In this document: positions 7,446 to 16,008 of the stretch, one piece after another
How positions within the stretch are numbered: position 1 is the first letter of the stretch
Layout: each line of letters starts with the position of its first letter
NCBI RefSeq assembly: GCF_024505145.1
Contig: NZ_JANIAA010000017.1
Coordinates: forward strand, 118,224-182,223
DNA: 64,000 bases
From: Streptomyces rugosispiralis
Lineage (GTDB): Bacteria; Actinomycetota; Actinomycetes; Streptomycetales; Streptomycetaceae
Direction of reading: 5' to 3'
Notes under the pieces: model-generated
What the model saw: only the letters and a program-made list of their open reading frames with translations
What the model was told of the DNA's origin: nothing
The model's database searches: none
Translations under genes and position numbers: made by a program

Positions 7446-8075
7446 ATGGTCCGGCGCAAGAGCGACAGCCGCGAGCGGATGGTGCTGAGCGCCGCGGCGC
7501 TGCTGCGTGAGTACGGCGCGAGCGCCACGAGCATCGACCGGGTGCTCGCGCACAGCGGAGCTCCGCGTGGCTCGGTCTACCACCACTTCCCGGGCGGCCG
7601 GGCGCAGTTGATCGACGAGGCGGTGGCGCTCGCCGGTGACTTCATCGCCGGGCTGATCGAGACCGGTGCGCGGGCCGATGACCCGGTGGAGGCGGTCGAC
7701 GCGTTCTTCACGCTATGGCGCGGACGGCTCGTCGAAGGCGACTTCCGGACCGGCTGCCCCATCGTGGCGGTGGCCGTCGAGACCAACGACGACGCCCCGC
7801 AGCTCGCCCGCTCCGCGGCCGCGGCGTTCACCCGCTGGCAGGAGGCGCTGGCCACCCTGTTCGTCCGGCACGGTCTGCCGGAGGAGCGGGGAAGGCGGCT
7901 GGCCGCGTTCATCATCGCCGCGGTGGAGGGCGCCGTCATCATGTGCCGGGCCGAGCGGAGCACCGCCCCGCTGGAGGCGGCCGCCGCCGAGATCCATGAC
8001 CTTCTGGCCCACGCTCTGCGTACCACCGGCTCGTTGGCGGACCCCGCCCGCGACCGCGACGCGCCACCACCGTGA
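7446..8075 (+). CDS. TetR family transcriptional regulator (LmrA/YxaF-like)
   Basis: A 209-residue TetR regulator: RERMVLSAAALLREYGASATS, VLAHSGAPRGSVYHHFPGG, then RAQLIDEAVALAGDF. The G-x-x-x-G-C-P-I-V sequence (FRTGCPIVAVAVE) and the C-terminal helices are those of the LmrA/YxaF branch, often drug- or flavonoid-responsive. GGAGGTGG precedes the ATG at 7446. The AT-rich stretch at about 7388-7418, unusual for this DNA, is a plausible autoregulatory site. The crotonase and thioesterase genes follow on the same strand and are its likeliest targets. Confidence 0.9.
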   Translation: MVRRKSDSRERMVLSAAALLREYGASATSIDRVLAHSGAPRGSVYHHFPGGRAQLIDEAVALAGDFIAGLIETGARADDPVEAVDAFFTLWRGRLVEGDFRTGCPIVAVAVETNDDAPQLARSAAAAFTRWQEALATLFVRHGLPEERGRRLAAFIIAAVEGAVIMCRAERSTAPLEAAAAEIHDLLAHALRTTGSLADPARDRDAPPP

Positions 8076-8186
8076 AACAGCGCCACCACCGCGAAGCCAC
8101 GGTGAACCACCGCCGTGGTCCGCGGGCCGCCGGACAGGTGGTGCGCGGCCCCGTCGGCCGACCCAGCCCTGTGTGAAGGAGCAGCC

Positions 8187-8858
8187 ATGCCCACGCTGGA
8201 CCGCCAGGACAACGTCTTCGTGCTCGACCTCGGGGACGGCGAGAACCGCTTCCACCCCGACTGGCTCGCCGCCGTCGACGGCGCCCTGGACGAGGTGGAG
8301 AAGGCCGAGGGGCCGTGTGCCCTGGTGACGGCCGCCACCGGCAAGTTCTACTCCAACGGCCTGGACCTGGACTGGCTGTTGGCACATGCCGACCAGCACC
8401 AGGACTATGTCACCTCCGTCCACGGACTCCTGGCCCGGATGCTGTCGCTGCCGCTCGTGACCGTGGCCGCGCCGCAGGGGCACACCTTCGCGGCGGGCGC
8501 GATGTTCTCCCTGGCCCATGACGTCCGGGTGATGCGCGCCGACCGTGGCTTCTGGTGTCTGCCCGAGGCGGACATCAACATCCCCTTCACCCCGGGCATG
8601 TCCGCGCTCATCCAGGCCCGGCTGAGCCCGCGCACCGCCCACGAGGCCATGGTCACCGCTCGTCGCTACGGCGGCCATGACGCGCTGGCCGCCGGGATCG
8701 TCGACCACGCGGTGGCGGAGGACGCCGTCCGGTCGACCGCGGTCGAGCTCGCGGCGGCGCAGGCGGGCAAGGCCGGTGACTCCCTCGGCACCATCAAGGC
8801 CCGGATGTACGCCCCCGTACTGGCCGCACTGCGTGCGAAGGACAACCCCCTCGGCTGA
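8187..8858 (+). CDS. enoyl-CoA hydratase/isomerase (crotonase) family protein
   Basis: A 223-residue crotonase-fold protein that handles acyl-CoA thioesters. KFYSNGLDLDWLLAHA is the first oxyanion-hole segment, TFAAGAMFSLAHDVRVMRAD the second, and GFWCLPEADINIPFTPGM the catalytic loop. The resemblance is closest to short delta3,delta2-enoyl-CoA isomerases rather than to classical hydratases. GAAGGAG precedes the ATG. The last five codons and stop (DNPLG-stop) are the first unit of a 16-bp tandem array that continues downstream. The gene is followed by a PaaI thioesterase, consistent with fatty acyl-CoA handling. Confidence 0.88.
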   Translation: MPTLDRQDNVFVLDLGDGENRFHPDWLAAVDGALDEVEKAEGPCALVTAATGKFYSNGLDLDWLLAHADQHQDYVTSVHGLLARMLSLPLVTVAAPQGHTFAAGAMFSLAHDVRVMRADRGFWCLPEADINIPFTPGMSALIQARLSPRTAHEAMVTARRYGGHDALAAGIVDHAVAEDAVRSTAVELAAAQAGKAGDSLGTIKARMYAPVLAALRAKDNPLG

Positions 8859-8968
8859 CAAACCCCTCGGCCGACAAACCCCTCGGCCGACAAACCCCTC
8901 GGCTGACAACCCCCTCGGCCGACAAACCCTGCGGCTGACAACCCACTTGGCCGACAAACCCCTCGGCC
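8841..8968. repeat. eight tandem 16-bp repeats starting inside the crotonase stop region
   Basis: The unit GACAAACCCCTCGGCC is repeated eight times head to tail with small changes (T or C at position 16, A or C at position 6, and others). Unit 1 is the last codons and stop of the crotonase gene itself. Since 16 is not a multiple of three, the array could not have grown while coding. There are no spacers, so it is not a CRISPR array. Confidence 0.92.
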
Positions 8969-9041
8969 GACGGCCCCACCGGCTCCCGCGCCGCGCCCCT
9001 CCCCAACTGCGCGGCCACCACCACGACCGCAAGGAACGCCT

Positions 9042-9500
9042 GTGACCACCACCCCCGACCTCACCACCCTCTCCGGCCTCGACCTCATCCGATGGGTGCA
9101 GTCCGAGCGTCCCACCGACGTTCCCACCATCGGTCGGCTCCTCGGCATGCGCTTCGACGAGGTGGACCCCGGACGCGTCGTCGTCTCCCTCGACACCCGC
9201 CCCGACTTCGCCAATCCCCTCGGCACCGTCCACGGCGGTATCGCCGCCACCCTGCTCGACTCGGCCATGGGCTGCGCCGTTCACACCACTCTCCCGGCCG
9301 GGGTGGGCTACACCACCCTGGAGCTCAAGGTGAACTACATCCGCGCGGCCCGCACCGACGGGCAGACCCTCATCGCCGAAGGCACCGTCCTCCACGCCGG
9401 TCGCCGCACCGCCACCGCCGAGGGCAAGGTGCTGGACGAACAAGGGAAGTTGATCGCCCACGCGACCACGACCTGCATGATCCTCCGCGCGGACGGCTGA
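9042..9500 (+). CDS. PaaI-type acyl-CoA thioesterase (hotdog fold)
   Basis: A 152-residue hotdog thioesterase. FANPLGTVHGGIAATLLDSA is the active-site segment with the conserved H-G-G, followed by YTTLELKVNYIRAA and the C-terminal strands. It would hydrolyse acyl- or phenylacetyl-CoA thioesters. It starts with GTG at 9042 behind AAGGAACG, just after the 16-bp repeat array. The TetR, crotonase and thioesterase genes form a same-strand set, so the three are probably one regulon for an unidentified acyl-CoA. Confidence 0.9.
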   Translation: MTTTPDLTTLSGLDLIRWVQSERPTDVPTIGRLLGMRFDEVDPGRVVVSLDTRPDFANPLGTVHGGIAATLLDSAMGCAVHTTLPAGVGYTTLELKVNYIRAARTDGQTLIAEGTVLHAGRRTATAEGKVLDEQGKLIAHATTTCMILRADG

Positions 9501-9593
9501 CCGGCCCGGCGGACGCCACGGCCGATGCCCCGGCTCCCGGCTCCCGCGTAGCCTGATCCCGTCGCGGACCGGCCCGAGTGGGGGGAGTGGCAT

Positions 9594-10688
9594 ATGAAGC
9601 TGATCGCCGTGGGGGACGTGGTGGTCGCCCGGAGACCGGCCGTGGCCCTCGACGGGGACCTCTCGGTGGGCACCTCCGCGCTGCCGCTGCTGCGGGACGC
9701 CGATCTGGCCATCGGCAACCTCGAGGTCCCGCTGACCGACACCGGATACCCGGCCGAGAAGCCGGTCGCCTTCCGCGTGGGCGGCGACATGGGCCCCGAA
9801 GTGGCCCGGCTCGGCTTCGACGCCTGTTCGCTGGCCACCAACCACGCGCTCGACTACGGCATCGACGGTCTGCGCAGCACCCGGGCGGCGCTGGACGAGG
9901 CCGGTGTCGCCCACGCCGGTGCCGGGGAGAACCTCGACGAGGCGCTGCGCGCCGTGCAGCTGACCGGCCGGGGCCGCGCCGAGGTGGCCTTTCTGAGCCT
10001 GTGCTGTGCCCTGCCACCAGGTTTCAACGCCACCTCGCACCGGCCCGGGATCGCCCCGGTGCGGGTCGAGCAGGCATACGAGTTCGACGGCGTGCTGATC
10101 GAGGAGCAGCCCGGGACCGTGCCGTATGTCCGCACCAGGGCGCACGAGGCCGATGTGGTGCGGGCCGAGGAGGCGGTCCGGCGGGCCAAGGAGCTGGCCG
10201 GCACCGTGGTGGTGGCGGTGCACTGGGGCGTTCCCTGGTGCTATCTGCCCAGCAATCAGGGGCCGTTGGCCGAGTACCAGCGGCCGCTGGGGCGGCGGCT
10301 GGTCGACGCCGGGGCGGATCTGGTGATCGGACACCATCCGCACTGCCTCCACCCGGTCGAACGGTACGGGGACGGCCTCATCCTCTACTCGACCGGGAAC
10401 TTCCTGTTCCATCCCTGCGAGGAGGTGGCTCCCGCCGACCGGCGCCCGCCCTCCCGCTACAAGGAGCGGATGTTCGACCGGCCGTGGTTCGAGAGCGCGG
10501 TGTTCGAGGTGACCCTGGGCGAAGGCCCGCCGCGGCTGCGTCTCCACCCGGTCGAGCTCACCGCGGACGGCGAGCCCGTGATTCCCCCGGCCTCGACGGC
10601 ACGGCGGATCCTGCGACAGGTCGAAGAGGTCTCCCAGGAGCCGGCCCCCGCGACAAGGGTGGACGGGGACGGCCGCGTCCGTTTCTGA
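9594..10688 (+). CDS. CapA family protein (poly-gamma-glutamate capsule synthesis type)
   Basis: A 364-residue member of the CapA/PgsA group with a calcineurin-like fold. Metal-site motifs are GDVV at the N-terminus, IGNLEVPLTD, SLATNHALDYG, VAVHWGVPWCYLPSNQG and VIGHHPHCLHPVE. There is no signal peptide or transmembrane anchor, unlike Bacillus CapA, and no capB or capC gene nearby, so a capsule role is unlikely. Such stand-alone actinobacterial forms are of unknown function. A TAGCCT hexamer at 9549-9554 and the ribosome site GGGGGAG give an ordinary leadered transcript. Confidence 0.87.
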   Translation: MKLIAVGDVVVARRPAVALDGDLSVGTSALPLLRDADLAIGNLEVPLTDTGYPAEKPVAFRVGGDMGPEVARLGFDACSLATNHALDYGIDGLRSTRAALDEAGVAHAGAGENLDEALRAVQLTGRGRAEVAFLSLCCALPPGFNATSHRPGIAPVRVEQAYEFDGVLIEEQPGTVPYVRTRAHEADVVRAEEAVRRAKELAGTVVVAVHWGVPWCYLPSNQGPLAEYQRPLGRRLVDAGADLVIGHHPHCLHPVERYGDGLILYSTGNFLFHPCEEVAPADRRPPSRYKERMFDRPWFESAVFEVTLGEGPPRLRLHPVELTADGEPVIPPASTARRILRQVEEVSQEPAPATRVDGDGRVRF

Positions 10689-10691
10689 CGA

Positions 10692-10718
10692 CGCCGGGGG
10701 CGTACCGTGGCCCCGGCG
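10692..10718. terminator. stem-loop between convergent capA-like and PPOX genes
   Basis: CGCCGGGG and CCCCGGCG pair over an 11-nt loop in the 41-bp gap between two convergent stop codons. A GC stem without a U-tract is the usual form here; it is probably bidirectional. Confidence 0.65.
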
Positions 10719-10729
10719 CCGCCACGGGT

Positions 10730-11167
10730 TCAGTTGCCGTAGACGCGCTCGGGGTGGACGAAGACCGCGGCGCGGCGCTGCTCGGCCATGACGCGGTCGT
10801 AGGCCGCCCAGTCGTCGTGGGTGCCGCCCGCGGCGGTGAAGATCTCGCGCAGCAGCAGGCGCAGCCGCTCCGGGGCGATCCCGGGGAACGAGTCGTCGGG
10901 CCCGGCGATCTCGGTGCGGCCCTCGACCGCGGCCCAGTTCCATCCGGAGCGGAAGACCACCGTGGCCCGCGGACGCGCCCGCAGATGGGCGAGCTTGGCG
11001 GGGCCGTAGGTGACGAAGGCGACCATCTGGTCACCGGACACCGGATGGCCGACGATCCCGGCGTTGACCACGGACGCCTGGACCGAGCCGTCGGCGCGCG
11101 TCGTCGACACGACCGCCAGGTGGTGGTCGGCCGCGGCGATGCGGTCCACTTCCTGAAGATCCGTCAT
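10730..11167 (-). CDS. PPOX-class F420-dependent oxidoreductase
   Basis: A 145-residue split-barrel flavin/deazaflavin protein of the pyridoxamine-phosphate-oxidase superfamily: HHLAVVSTTRADGSVQASVV, then MVAFVTYGPAKLAHLRARPRA and VVFRSGWNWAAVEG. This small form is typical of F420H2-dependent reductases of actinobacteria; the substrate is unknown. The ATG at 11167 has AGAAAGG upstream; the very long open frame continuing to 12073 is antisense to the kinase gene and is discarded. It is convergent with the CapA-like gene and divergent from the histidine kinase. Confidence 0.88.
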   Translation of the reverse strand: MTDLQEVDRIAAADHHLAVVSTTRADGSVQASVVNAGIVGHPVSGDQMVAFVTYGPAKLAHLRARPRATVVFRSGWNWAAVEGRTEIAGPDDSFPGIAPERLRLLLREIFTAAGGTHDDWAAYDRVMAEQRRAAVFVHPERVYGN

Positions 11168-11332
11168 CGGGTGCCTTTCTGGGCGGACCGGTTCCTCCAC
11201 CATGACTCCCCAGGCCCGTACCCGCACCCTGATGCGTCCATGCCGGTGACCCCCGGACCGGGGCCCGGGGGTGTAGCGGGCTCCACCGTCGAAGGGGCGG
11301 CTCGCTCTCCCGCGTGGGTCCGGCCGGTCTTC

Positions 11333-11338
11333 TAGCCT
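11333..11338 (+). promoter_or_regulatory. -10 element for a probable leaderless transcript of the histidine kinase
   Basis: TAGCCT is followed by exactly seven bases and the ATG of the kinase, with no ribosome site between. In Streptomyces this geometry places transcription start on the A of the ATG. The macro-domain gene at 31251 has the identical hexamer and spacing. Confidence 0.5.
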
Positions 11339-11345
11339 CGTCGGT

Positions 11346-12185
11346 ATGGGTAGGGGAATGCGGCACGCGGCGCGGGCCACGGCCCGGCTGGCCCGGCGGG
11401 TGGAGGAGCTGGTGGCGACCCGGGCGGGTGCCATCGCCGCACACGGTGCCGAACTGCGGCGTATCGAGAGGGAGTTGCACGACGGCGCCCAGGCGCGGCT
11501 GGTCTCCCTGTCACTGCGGATCGGGCTGGCGAAGCGGGCGTACGACCGGGATCCGACGGCGGCGCGCAGGATGCTGGACGACGCCCAGGATCTGGCCGAC
11601 GAGGCGCTCGCGGAGCTGCGCCAGGTGGTGCGCGGCATGCATCCGCCGGTCCTCACCGACCGTGGTCTGGCCGGGGCGGTACGGGCGCTCGCGGCGAGCG
11701 GCGGGCTCGATGTCACCGTGCGAGTGGACGGTCCGGAGGACGGGGCACGGGCACCGGCGGCGGTCGAGGCGGCCGCGTACTTCGTGGTGGCGGAGGCGCT
11801 CGCGAACATCGCCGGGCAGGGCGGCTCCGACCGGGCCGAGGTCCGGCTGGCCCGCACTCCGAGCGGGTTGTCCGTTTCGGTGCGTGACGAGGGGCGAGGT
11901 GGCGCCGAGGCCGCCACCGGCGGTTCCGGTGCGGACGGATCCGACGCGGACACGTCCGGCACCGGGGAGACGGGTGGCCGCGAACGTGGCCTCGGGCTGC
12001 TCGGGATACGCCGCCGTGTCGCCGCGCTCGATGGAACGGTGACGGTGGCCGGCCCGCGCGGCGGGCCGGCCATCGTAGCGGTGGAGCTGCCCTGCGAGTG
12101 GCGGTCGCCGGGCGCTCACGTGGCCACCGCGGCTACGTCCGGCCGGACGCCTCGATCAGGTCGCGCAGCTGGGAGCGGGCGGTGA
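11346..12185 (+). CDS. orphan soluble histidine kinase, NarL/DesK type
   Basis: A 279-residue kinase core without any sensor or membrane domain. IERELHDGAQARLVSLSLRI holds the phospho-accepting histidine (HisKA_3). The ATPase domain shows EALANIAGQGGSDRAEV at the N-box position (less conserved than the usual N-x-x-K/R-H), VRDEGRGGA (D-box) and ERGLGLLGIRRRV (G-box). Residues 195-215 are a Gly/Ser/Asp-rich insert. Because the usual transmembrane half is missing, it is either a soluble kinase or a 5'-truncated gene; a leaderless promoter fits the former. No response regulator is adjacent. Its last 53 bases overlap the convergent LuxR gene. Confidence 0.8.
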   Translation: MGRGMRHAARATARLARRVEELVATRAGAIAAHGAELRRIERELHDGAQARLVSLSLRIGLAKRAYDRDPTAARRMLDDAQDLADEALAELRQVVRGMHPPVLTDRGLAGAVRALAASGGLDVTVRVDGPEDGARAPAAVEAAAYFVVAEALANIAGQGGSDRAEVRLARTPSGLSVSVRDEGRGGAEAATGGSGADGSDADTSGTGETGGRERGLGLLGIRRRVAALDGTVTVAGPRGGPAIVAVELPCEWRSPGAHVATAATSGRTPRSGRAAGSGR

Positions 12186-15033
12186 CGCCGAGCTTGGGGA
12201 AACTGCGGTAGAGGTGCGAGCCGACGGTGCGCGGAGAGAGGAAGAGCCGTTCGCCGATCTCGCGGTTGCTCAGCCCCTGCGCGGCCAGGCGGATGATGTG
12301 CTGCTGCTGCGGGGACAGCGAGGTGAGGGCGTCGGGGCCGGCGGGGGCGGATTCGACACCGGCGGCGCGCAGTTCGGCCTGGGTGCGGTCGATCCAGGAG
12401 GGGGCGCCGAGGCGGCGGAAGGTCTCCAGCGCGGTGTTCAGCTGGTGGCGGGCCTCGGTGATGCGATGGCGGCGGCGCAGCCATTCGGCGTGGTCCAGCA
12501 GGATCTGTGCGCGTTCGAATGGCCATTGGCCGGCCCCGGGTTCGGCGAGGGCCGCGGTGAAGTGCGGCTCGGCCCGGGACGGTTCGAGCAGTGCGCGGGC
12601 GCGGTGGATCAGGATGCGCATCCGGGGCGAGGGGTCATCGGCGAGCCGGTCGGCGGTGCGCTCCACGATGGCGGCGGCCTCGGCGCCGTGGCCGGTGCGG
12701 ACGGCCGCGGCGGCCAGTTCGGCGACCCCCGGGTAGGAGCACGCGTAGTGGACGGGGTCGCCGTCGGCGGTGAACAGCAGGCGGAACTGCTCGTACGCGC
12801 CGACGTGGTCGCCGTCGGCCACCGCGGCCATGCCCAGCGCCCACCGCGCACGGACGGCGACGGCACGGCTGCGGTGCGGGTCGACGAGGGACAGCGCGGC
12901 CGAACCCGCGGTGCGGGCCTCGTCGGTCCGTCCGGTCAGCGCGAGCGCGGCGGCCTCGAGCGACCGTGCGGCGGCGTCGAGGTGCGGCAGCCCGGCGCCC
13001 GCGGAGTTGGTGTTCACGGCGGCGGTACGGGCCTGCGCCCACAGCCCGTGGTCCAGGTACGACCACCCGGCCGAGCAGCCGAGGCCGATGGGCAGGGAGC
13101 CGCCCAGCCGCCAGCGGTGGAGGGCGTCGTCGAAGATCCGTACCGCGAGTGCGGTCTCGTCGAGCAGCCAGGCCATGGCGCCGAGCGAGATGAGCCGGGC
13201 GGGGTCGCCGTCCGCCCGCTCGACCAGCGCCGGGATCGCGGCCACCCGCTCGGACCGGTGCGCGGTGGGGTCGGTCACCGCGAGCGTCCAGGGGTCGTCA
13301 TGTGCCCGGGCCCGTACGGTGCGGCGGTATTCCTCGTCGCCCGAGTAGAAGCCCGCCACCGACGCCGAGGAGAGCGCGGCCCGGCGCAGTTTGGGGTCCT
13401 CCGCCGCCCGCAGCAGCAGGGACATCGCGGTGTCGTGCTCGGTGCTCAGCGTGAGCACCTGACCCACGCGCAGCGATGCCTCGGCCGACAGCTCCGGGTC
13501 GTCGGTGAGCGTGGCGGCCCGCGCGGCGAGCCGGCGCACCCAGTGCGGCTGTCCGGTGGACACCGCGGCACCCGCCGCGGCCACCAGGCGGCGGGCGCGG
13601 TCGCGCCGCTCCGGGCTCAGCTCGGCGGCCCGCTCCAGCGCGGTGGTGGCGGCGGTGTAGCCGCCACGCTCCCGGGCCCTGGCCGCCGACTCCTCCAGCG
13701 CGGCGGCGATCTCCTCGTCCGGCCCCTCCGCGGCGGCGGCCAGGTGCCAGGCGCGGCGGTCGGGCTCGGCGCCGAGCAGCGTGGCGAGGTCGCGGTGGGC
13801 CTGACGGCGGGCGGCCAGCGGTACGGAGTGGTAGATGGCGGACCTGATCAGCGGATGCCGGAACCGGGCCCGCCAGCCGTCGCGGCCGCCGCCGGTGATC
13901 CGCAGCAGTCCGGCGGCCTCGGCCGGGGCCAGCGCCTCGACCCGGCCCGCCACCGCCCGGTCGTCCGCCGCGACCAGGAGCAGCGCCTGCCGGGTGGCCT
14001 CGGGCAGCGTCTCGAGGTCGGCGGCGAAGACCCGCATCAGGCGGTCGGTGGGCGGCAGCAGCTCCGCGTCGGCGGAGTCGGCCGAGTCCGCGCCGCAGGC
14101 GTCGTTCGCCCGGGCCAGCTCGATCAGCGCCAGGGGATTTCCGGCGGCCTGGTCGAGGATGCGCAACCGGCGACTGCCGGTCGGCGGATACGGCTGCCGG
14201 TCCAGCAGGAGGCCCGCGGCGGTCGCGTCCAGCGGGTCGAGCGTGAGCAGCGGAAAGCCGGAGAACGGTGCCGTGGCCCCGCCCCGGGCGCCCTCGTCCG
14301 CCCTGTCCCTGGCCCCGGCCAGCACGGCGAGGGGTTCGTCGCCGATGCGCCGGGCGGCGAAGGCGAGCAGCTCCAGCGAGCCCGCGTCGATCCACTGGAG
14401 GTCGTCGGCGACCACGAGGAGGGGCGACTGCCGGGCGAGGTCCGAGAGCAGGGTGAGCAGCGCGACCCCGAGCAACAAGCGATCGGGCGGGCCGCCGGGC
14501 CGGGTGTCGCCGCCGTCGGGTTCGGCCTCCCTGACGTGGGCGTCGCGGGGCTCGCCGTCCCTGACGTGGGCGCCGCCGGGCTCGCCGTCCCTGACGTGGG
14601 CGCCGCCGGGCTCGCCGTACCTGATGAGGTGGGCGTTGATGGGGTGGGCGTTGCCCAGCTCGGCCTGCCCAGTGTTCTCGGGCGTGACGCGCCCTGGAAC
14701 GGTGGCTTCACGGCCGGTGCCGCCGAGCCCGACGTCCCCGGCGCCGCTCCCCCCGAGGTCGTCCGCCAAGCCCATGGCCCCCAGCAGCGCCGACCGCTGC
14801 CGCCCCGGCAGCCGGGCGGCGTCCCCCAGCACCGGGCGCAGCAGCTGATGCAGCCCCGCGAACGTCAGGTTCGCCTCGCTCTCGCTGCCCGTCATCCGCA
14901 GCACCCGGCCCCGGTGGCGATCCGCCGCGAGGCCGAGCAGGGTGCTCTTGCCCGTGCCCGGTTCACCCGTAAGGATCAGCACACCGCTGGTCAGACCGAG
15001 TACGGCCGCGCTCTCGCTCTCCCGCCCGACCAT
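12133..15033 (-). CDS. large AAA/LuxR (LAL-type) transcriptional regulator
   Basis: A 966-residue LAL regulator. GVLILTGEPGTGKSTLLGLAA near residue 22 is the Walker A motif, LLVVADDLQWIDAGSLELL near 210 the Walker B. A long helical TPR-like middle follows, and the C-terminus is a LuxR/NarL helix-turn-helix (LSPQQQHIIRLAAQGLSNRE). It should act as an ATP-gated activator that senses a ligand such as maltotriose in MalT; the ligand is unknown. The ATG at 15033 is chosen over 15039 because GGAGG directly abuts the latter. A 30-bp DNA repeat codes a repeated GEPGGAHVRD block. The MBL gene diverges from it. Confidence 0.9.
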   Translation of the reverse strand: MVGRESESAAVLGLTSGVLILTGEPGTGKSTLLGLAADRHRGRVLRMTGSESEANLTFAGLHQLLRPVLGDAARLPGRQRSALLGAMGLADDLGGSGAGDVGLGGTGREATVPGRVTPENTGQAELGNAHPINAHLIRYGEPGGAHVRDGEPGGAHVRDGEPRDAHVREAEPDGGDTRPGGPPDRLLLGVALLTLLSDLARQSPLLVVADDLQWIDAGSLELLAFAARRIGDEPLAVLAGARDRADEGARGGATAPFSGFPLLTLDPLDATAAGLLLDRQPYPPTGSRRLRILDQAAGNPLALIELARANDACGADSADSADAELLPPTDRLMRVFAADLETLPEATRQALLLVAADDRAVAGRVEALAPAEAAGLLRITGGGRDGWRARFRHPLIRSAIYHSVPLAARRQAHRDLATLLGAEPDRRAWHLAAAAEGPDEEIAAALEESAARARERGGYTAATTALERAAELSPERRDRARRLVAAAGAAVSTGQPHWVRRLAARAATLTDDPELSAEASLRVGQVLTLSTEHDTAMSLLLRAAEDPKLRRAALSSASVAGFYSGDEEYRRTVRARAHDDPWTLAVTDPTAHRSERVAAIPALVERADGDPARLISLGAMAWLLDETALAVRIFDDALHRWRLGGSLPIGLGCSAGWSYLDHGLWAQARTAAVNTNSAGAGLPHLDAAARSLEAAALALTGRTDEARTAGSAALSLVDPHRSRAVAVRARWALGMAAVADGDHVGAYEQFRLLFTADGDPVHYACSYPGVAELAAAAVRTGHGAEAAAIVERTADRLADDPSPRMRILIHRARALLEPSRAEPHFTAALAEPGAGQWPFERAQILLDHAEWLRRRHRITEARHQLNTALETFRRLGAPSWIDRTQAELRAAGVESAPAGPDALTSLSPQQQHIIRLAAQGLSNREIGERLFLSPRTVGSHLYRSFPKLGVTARSQLRDLIEASGRT
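14524..14636. repeat. 30-bp coding tandem repeats in the LAL regulator gene
   Basis: About three and a half copies of a 30-bp unit encode the ten-residue block GEPGGAHVRD on the minus strand. They form a flexible insert between Walker A and Walker B. The reading frame is kept, so copy number may vary between strains without inactivating the gene. Confidence 0.8.
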
Positions 15034-15111
15034 GGTCATCCTCCGACTTTAGCCCGTGGTGCAGTCATGTGACCGATACCGCCGGTGGCCGCCGAGGCGC
15101 AGGCTGGAGAC

Positions 15112-16008
15112 ATGGATACCATCACGCTTGGAAACGTCGAGGTCACCCGCGTGGTAGAGGTGGCCCCGAGGGGCCTGCCACGTGGCTTCATCTTTCCCGA
15201 CGTGGCCCCGGAGCACTGGCGCACGCACGAGAGCTGGCTGGCCCCCGAATTCCTGGATCCGGCCGCCGACGAGATCCTCACGATGATCCAGACCTGGCTG
15301 GTCCGCAGCGAGGGCCGGACGATCCTGATCGACACGGGCATCGGCAACGACCGGGAGCGGCCGGGCATGCCGCACTTCCACCATTTGCATACGAACTATC
15401 TCGGGGAGCTGGCCGCGGCCGGGGTCCGCCCGGCCGATGTGGACCTGGTGATCTGCACCCATGTGCACGGGGACCACGTCGGCTGGAACACCTCATGGTC
15501 GGACGGTGAGTGGCGGCCGACCTTCCCCAACGCGCGATACGTAATCCCCCGCGCCGACTTCGACTACTGGAACCCGGAGAACGGGAACCGGACCCGCTCC
15601 GGCCCCCGGATGGCGAATGTGTTCGAGGACAGCGTCGCCCCCGTCCACCGGGCCGGGCAGACCGTGCTGTGGGAGGGCGACCACTACGACGTCGACGCCC
15701 AGCTGCGCATCGAGCCCGCCCCCGGCCACACCCCCGGCTCCTCCGTGGTGCGGCTGCGGTCGGGTACGGATCGGGCGGTCTTCGTGGGCGATCTGATGCA
15801 CAGCCCGCTGCAGATCGTGGAGCCGGACGCCTGCCCCTGCTTCGACGAGGACGAGCCCCGGGCGCGGGTCGCCCGGGGCCGGGTGCTGGGCGAGGCCGCG
15901 GACGAGGGCGCGTTGTTGTTCCCCGCGCACTTCCCCGGTGCGAGCGCGGTCGAAGTGCGACGTGACGGCGAGCGGTTCGCGGTGAAGGAGTGGGCGGCAT
16001 GGCGGTGA
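15112..16008 (+). CDS. MBL-fold metallo-hydrolase
   Basis: A 298-residue metallo-beta-lactamase-fold hydrolase. Zinc ligands are seen in VICTHVHGDHVGW (H-x-H-x-D-H), PAPGHTPGSS, VFVGDLMHSPLQ and FPAHFPG. Domain order and the N-terminal TWLVRSEGRTILIDTG are those of lactonase-like members acting on esters or lactones. The ATG at 15112 follows GGCTGGAGA. The carboxylesterase gene overlaps its end by ten bases, so the two are translationally coupled and probably act on related esters. The gene diverges from the LAL regulator, its plausible controller. Confidence 0.9.
   Translation: MDTITLGNVEVTRVVEVAPRGLPRGFIFPDVAPEHWRTHESWLAPEFLDPAADEILTMIQTWLVRSEGRTILIDTGIGNDRERPGMPHFHHLHTNYLGELAAAGVRPADVDLVICTHVHGDHVGWNTSWSDGEWRPTFPNARYVIPRADFDYWNPENGNRTRSGPRMANVFEDSVAPVHRAGQTVLWEGDHYDVDAQLRIEPAPGHTPGSSVVRLRSGTDRAVFVGDLMHSPLQIVEPDACPCFDEDEPRARVARGRVLGEAADEGALLFPAHFPGASAVEVRRDGERFAVKEWAAWR

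Noticed and set aside
8841..8968. Possible CRISPR-like array
   Set aside because: The 16-bp units are directly adjacent without unique spacers, and no cas genes are present.
9594..10688. Capsule biosynthesis role for the CapA-like protein
   Set aside because: No capB, capC or export partners and no membrane anchor; the family name alone does not support capsule synthesis.
7713..10943. 1076-codon open frame on the minus strand
   Set aside because: It is antisense to the TetR, crotonase, thioesterase and CapA genes, all with clear motifs. Its composition (Arg/Gly/His-rich, no motif) is that of a GC-rich shadow frame.
12214..15072. 952-codon open frame on the plus strand
   Set aside because: Exact antisense of the LAL regulator with Walker and helix-turn-helix motifs; no domain is visible on the plus strand.
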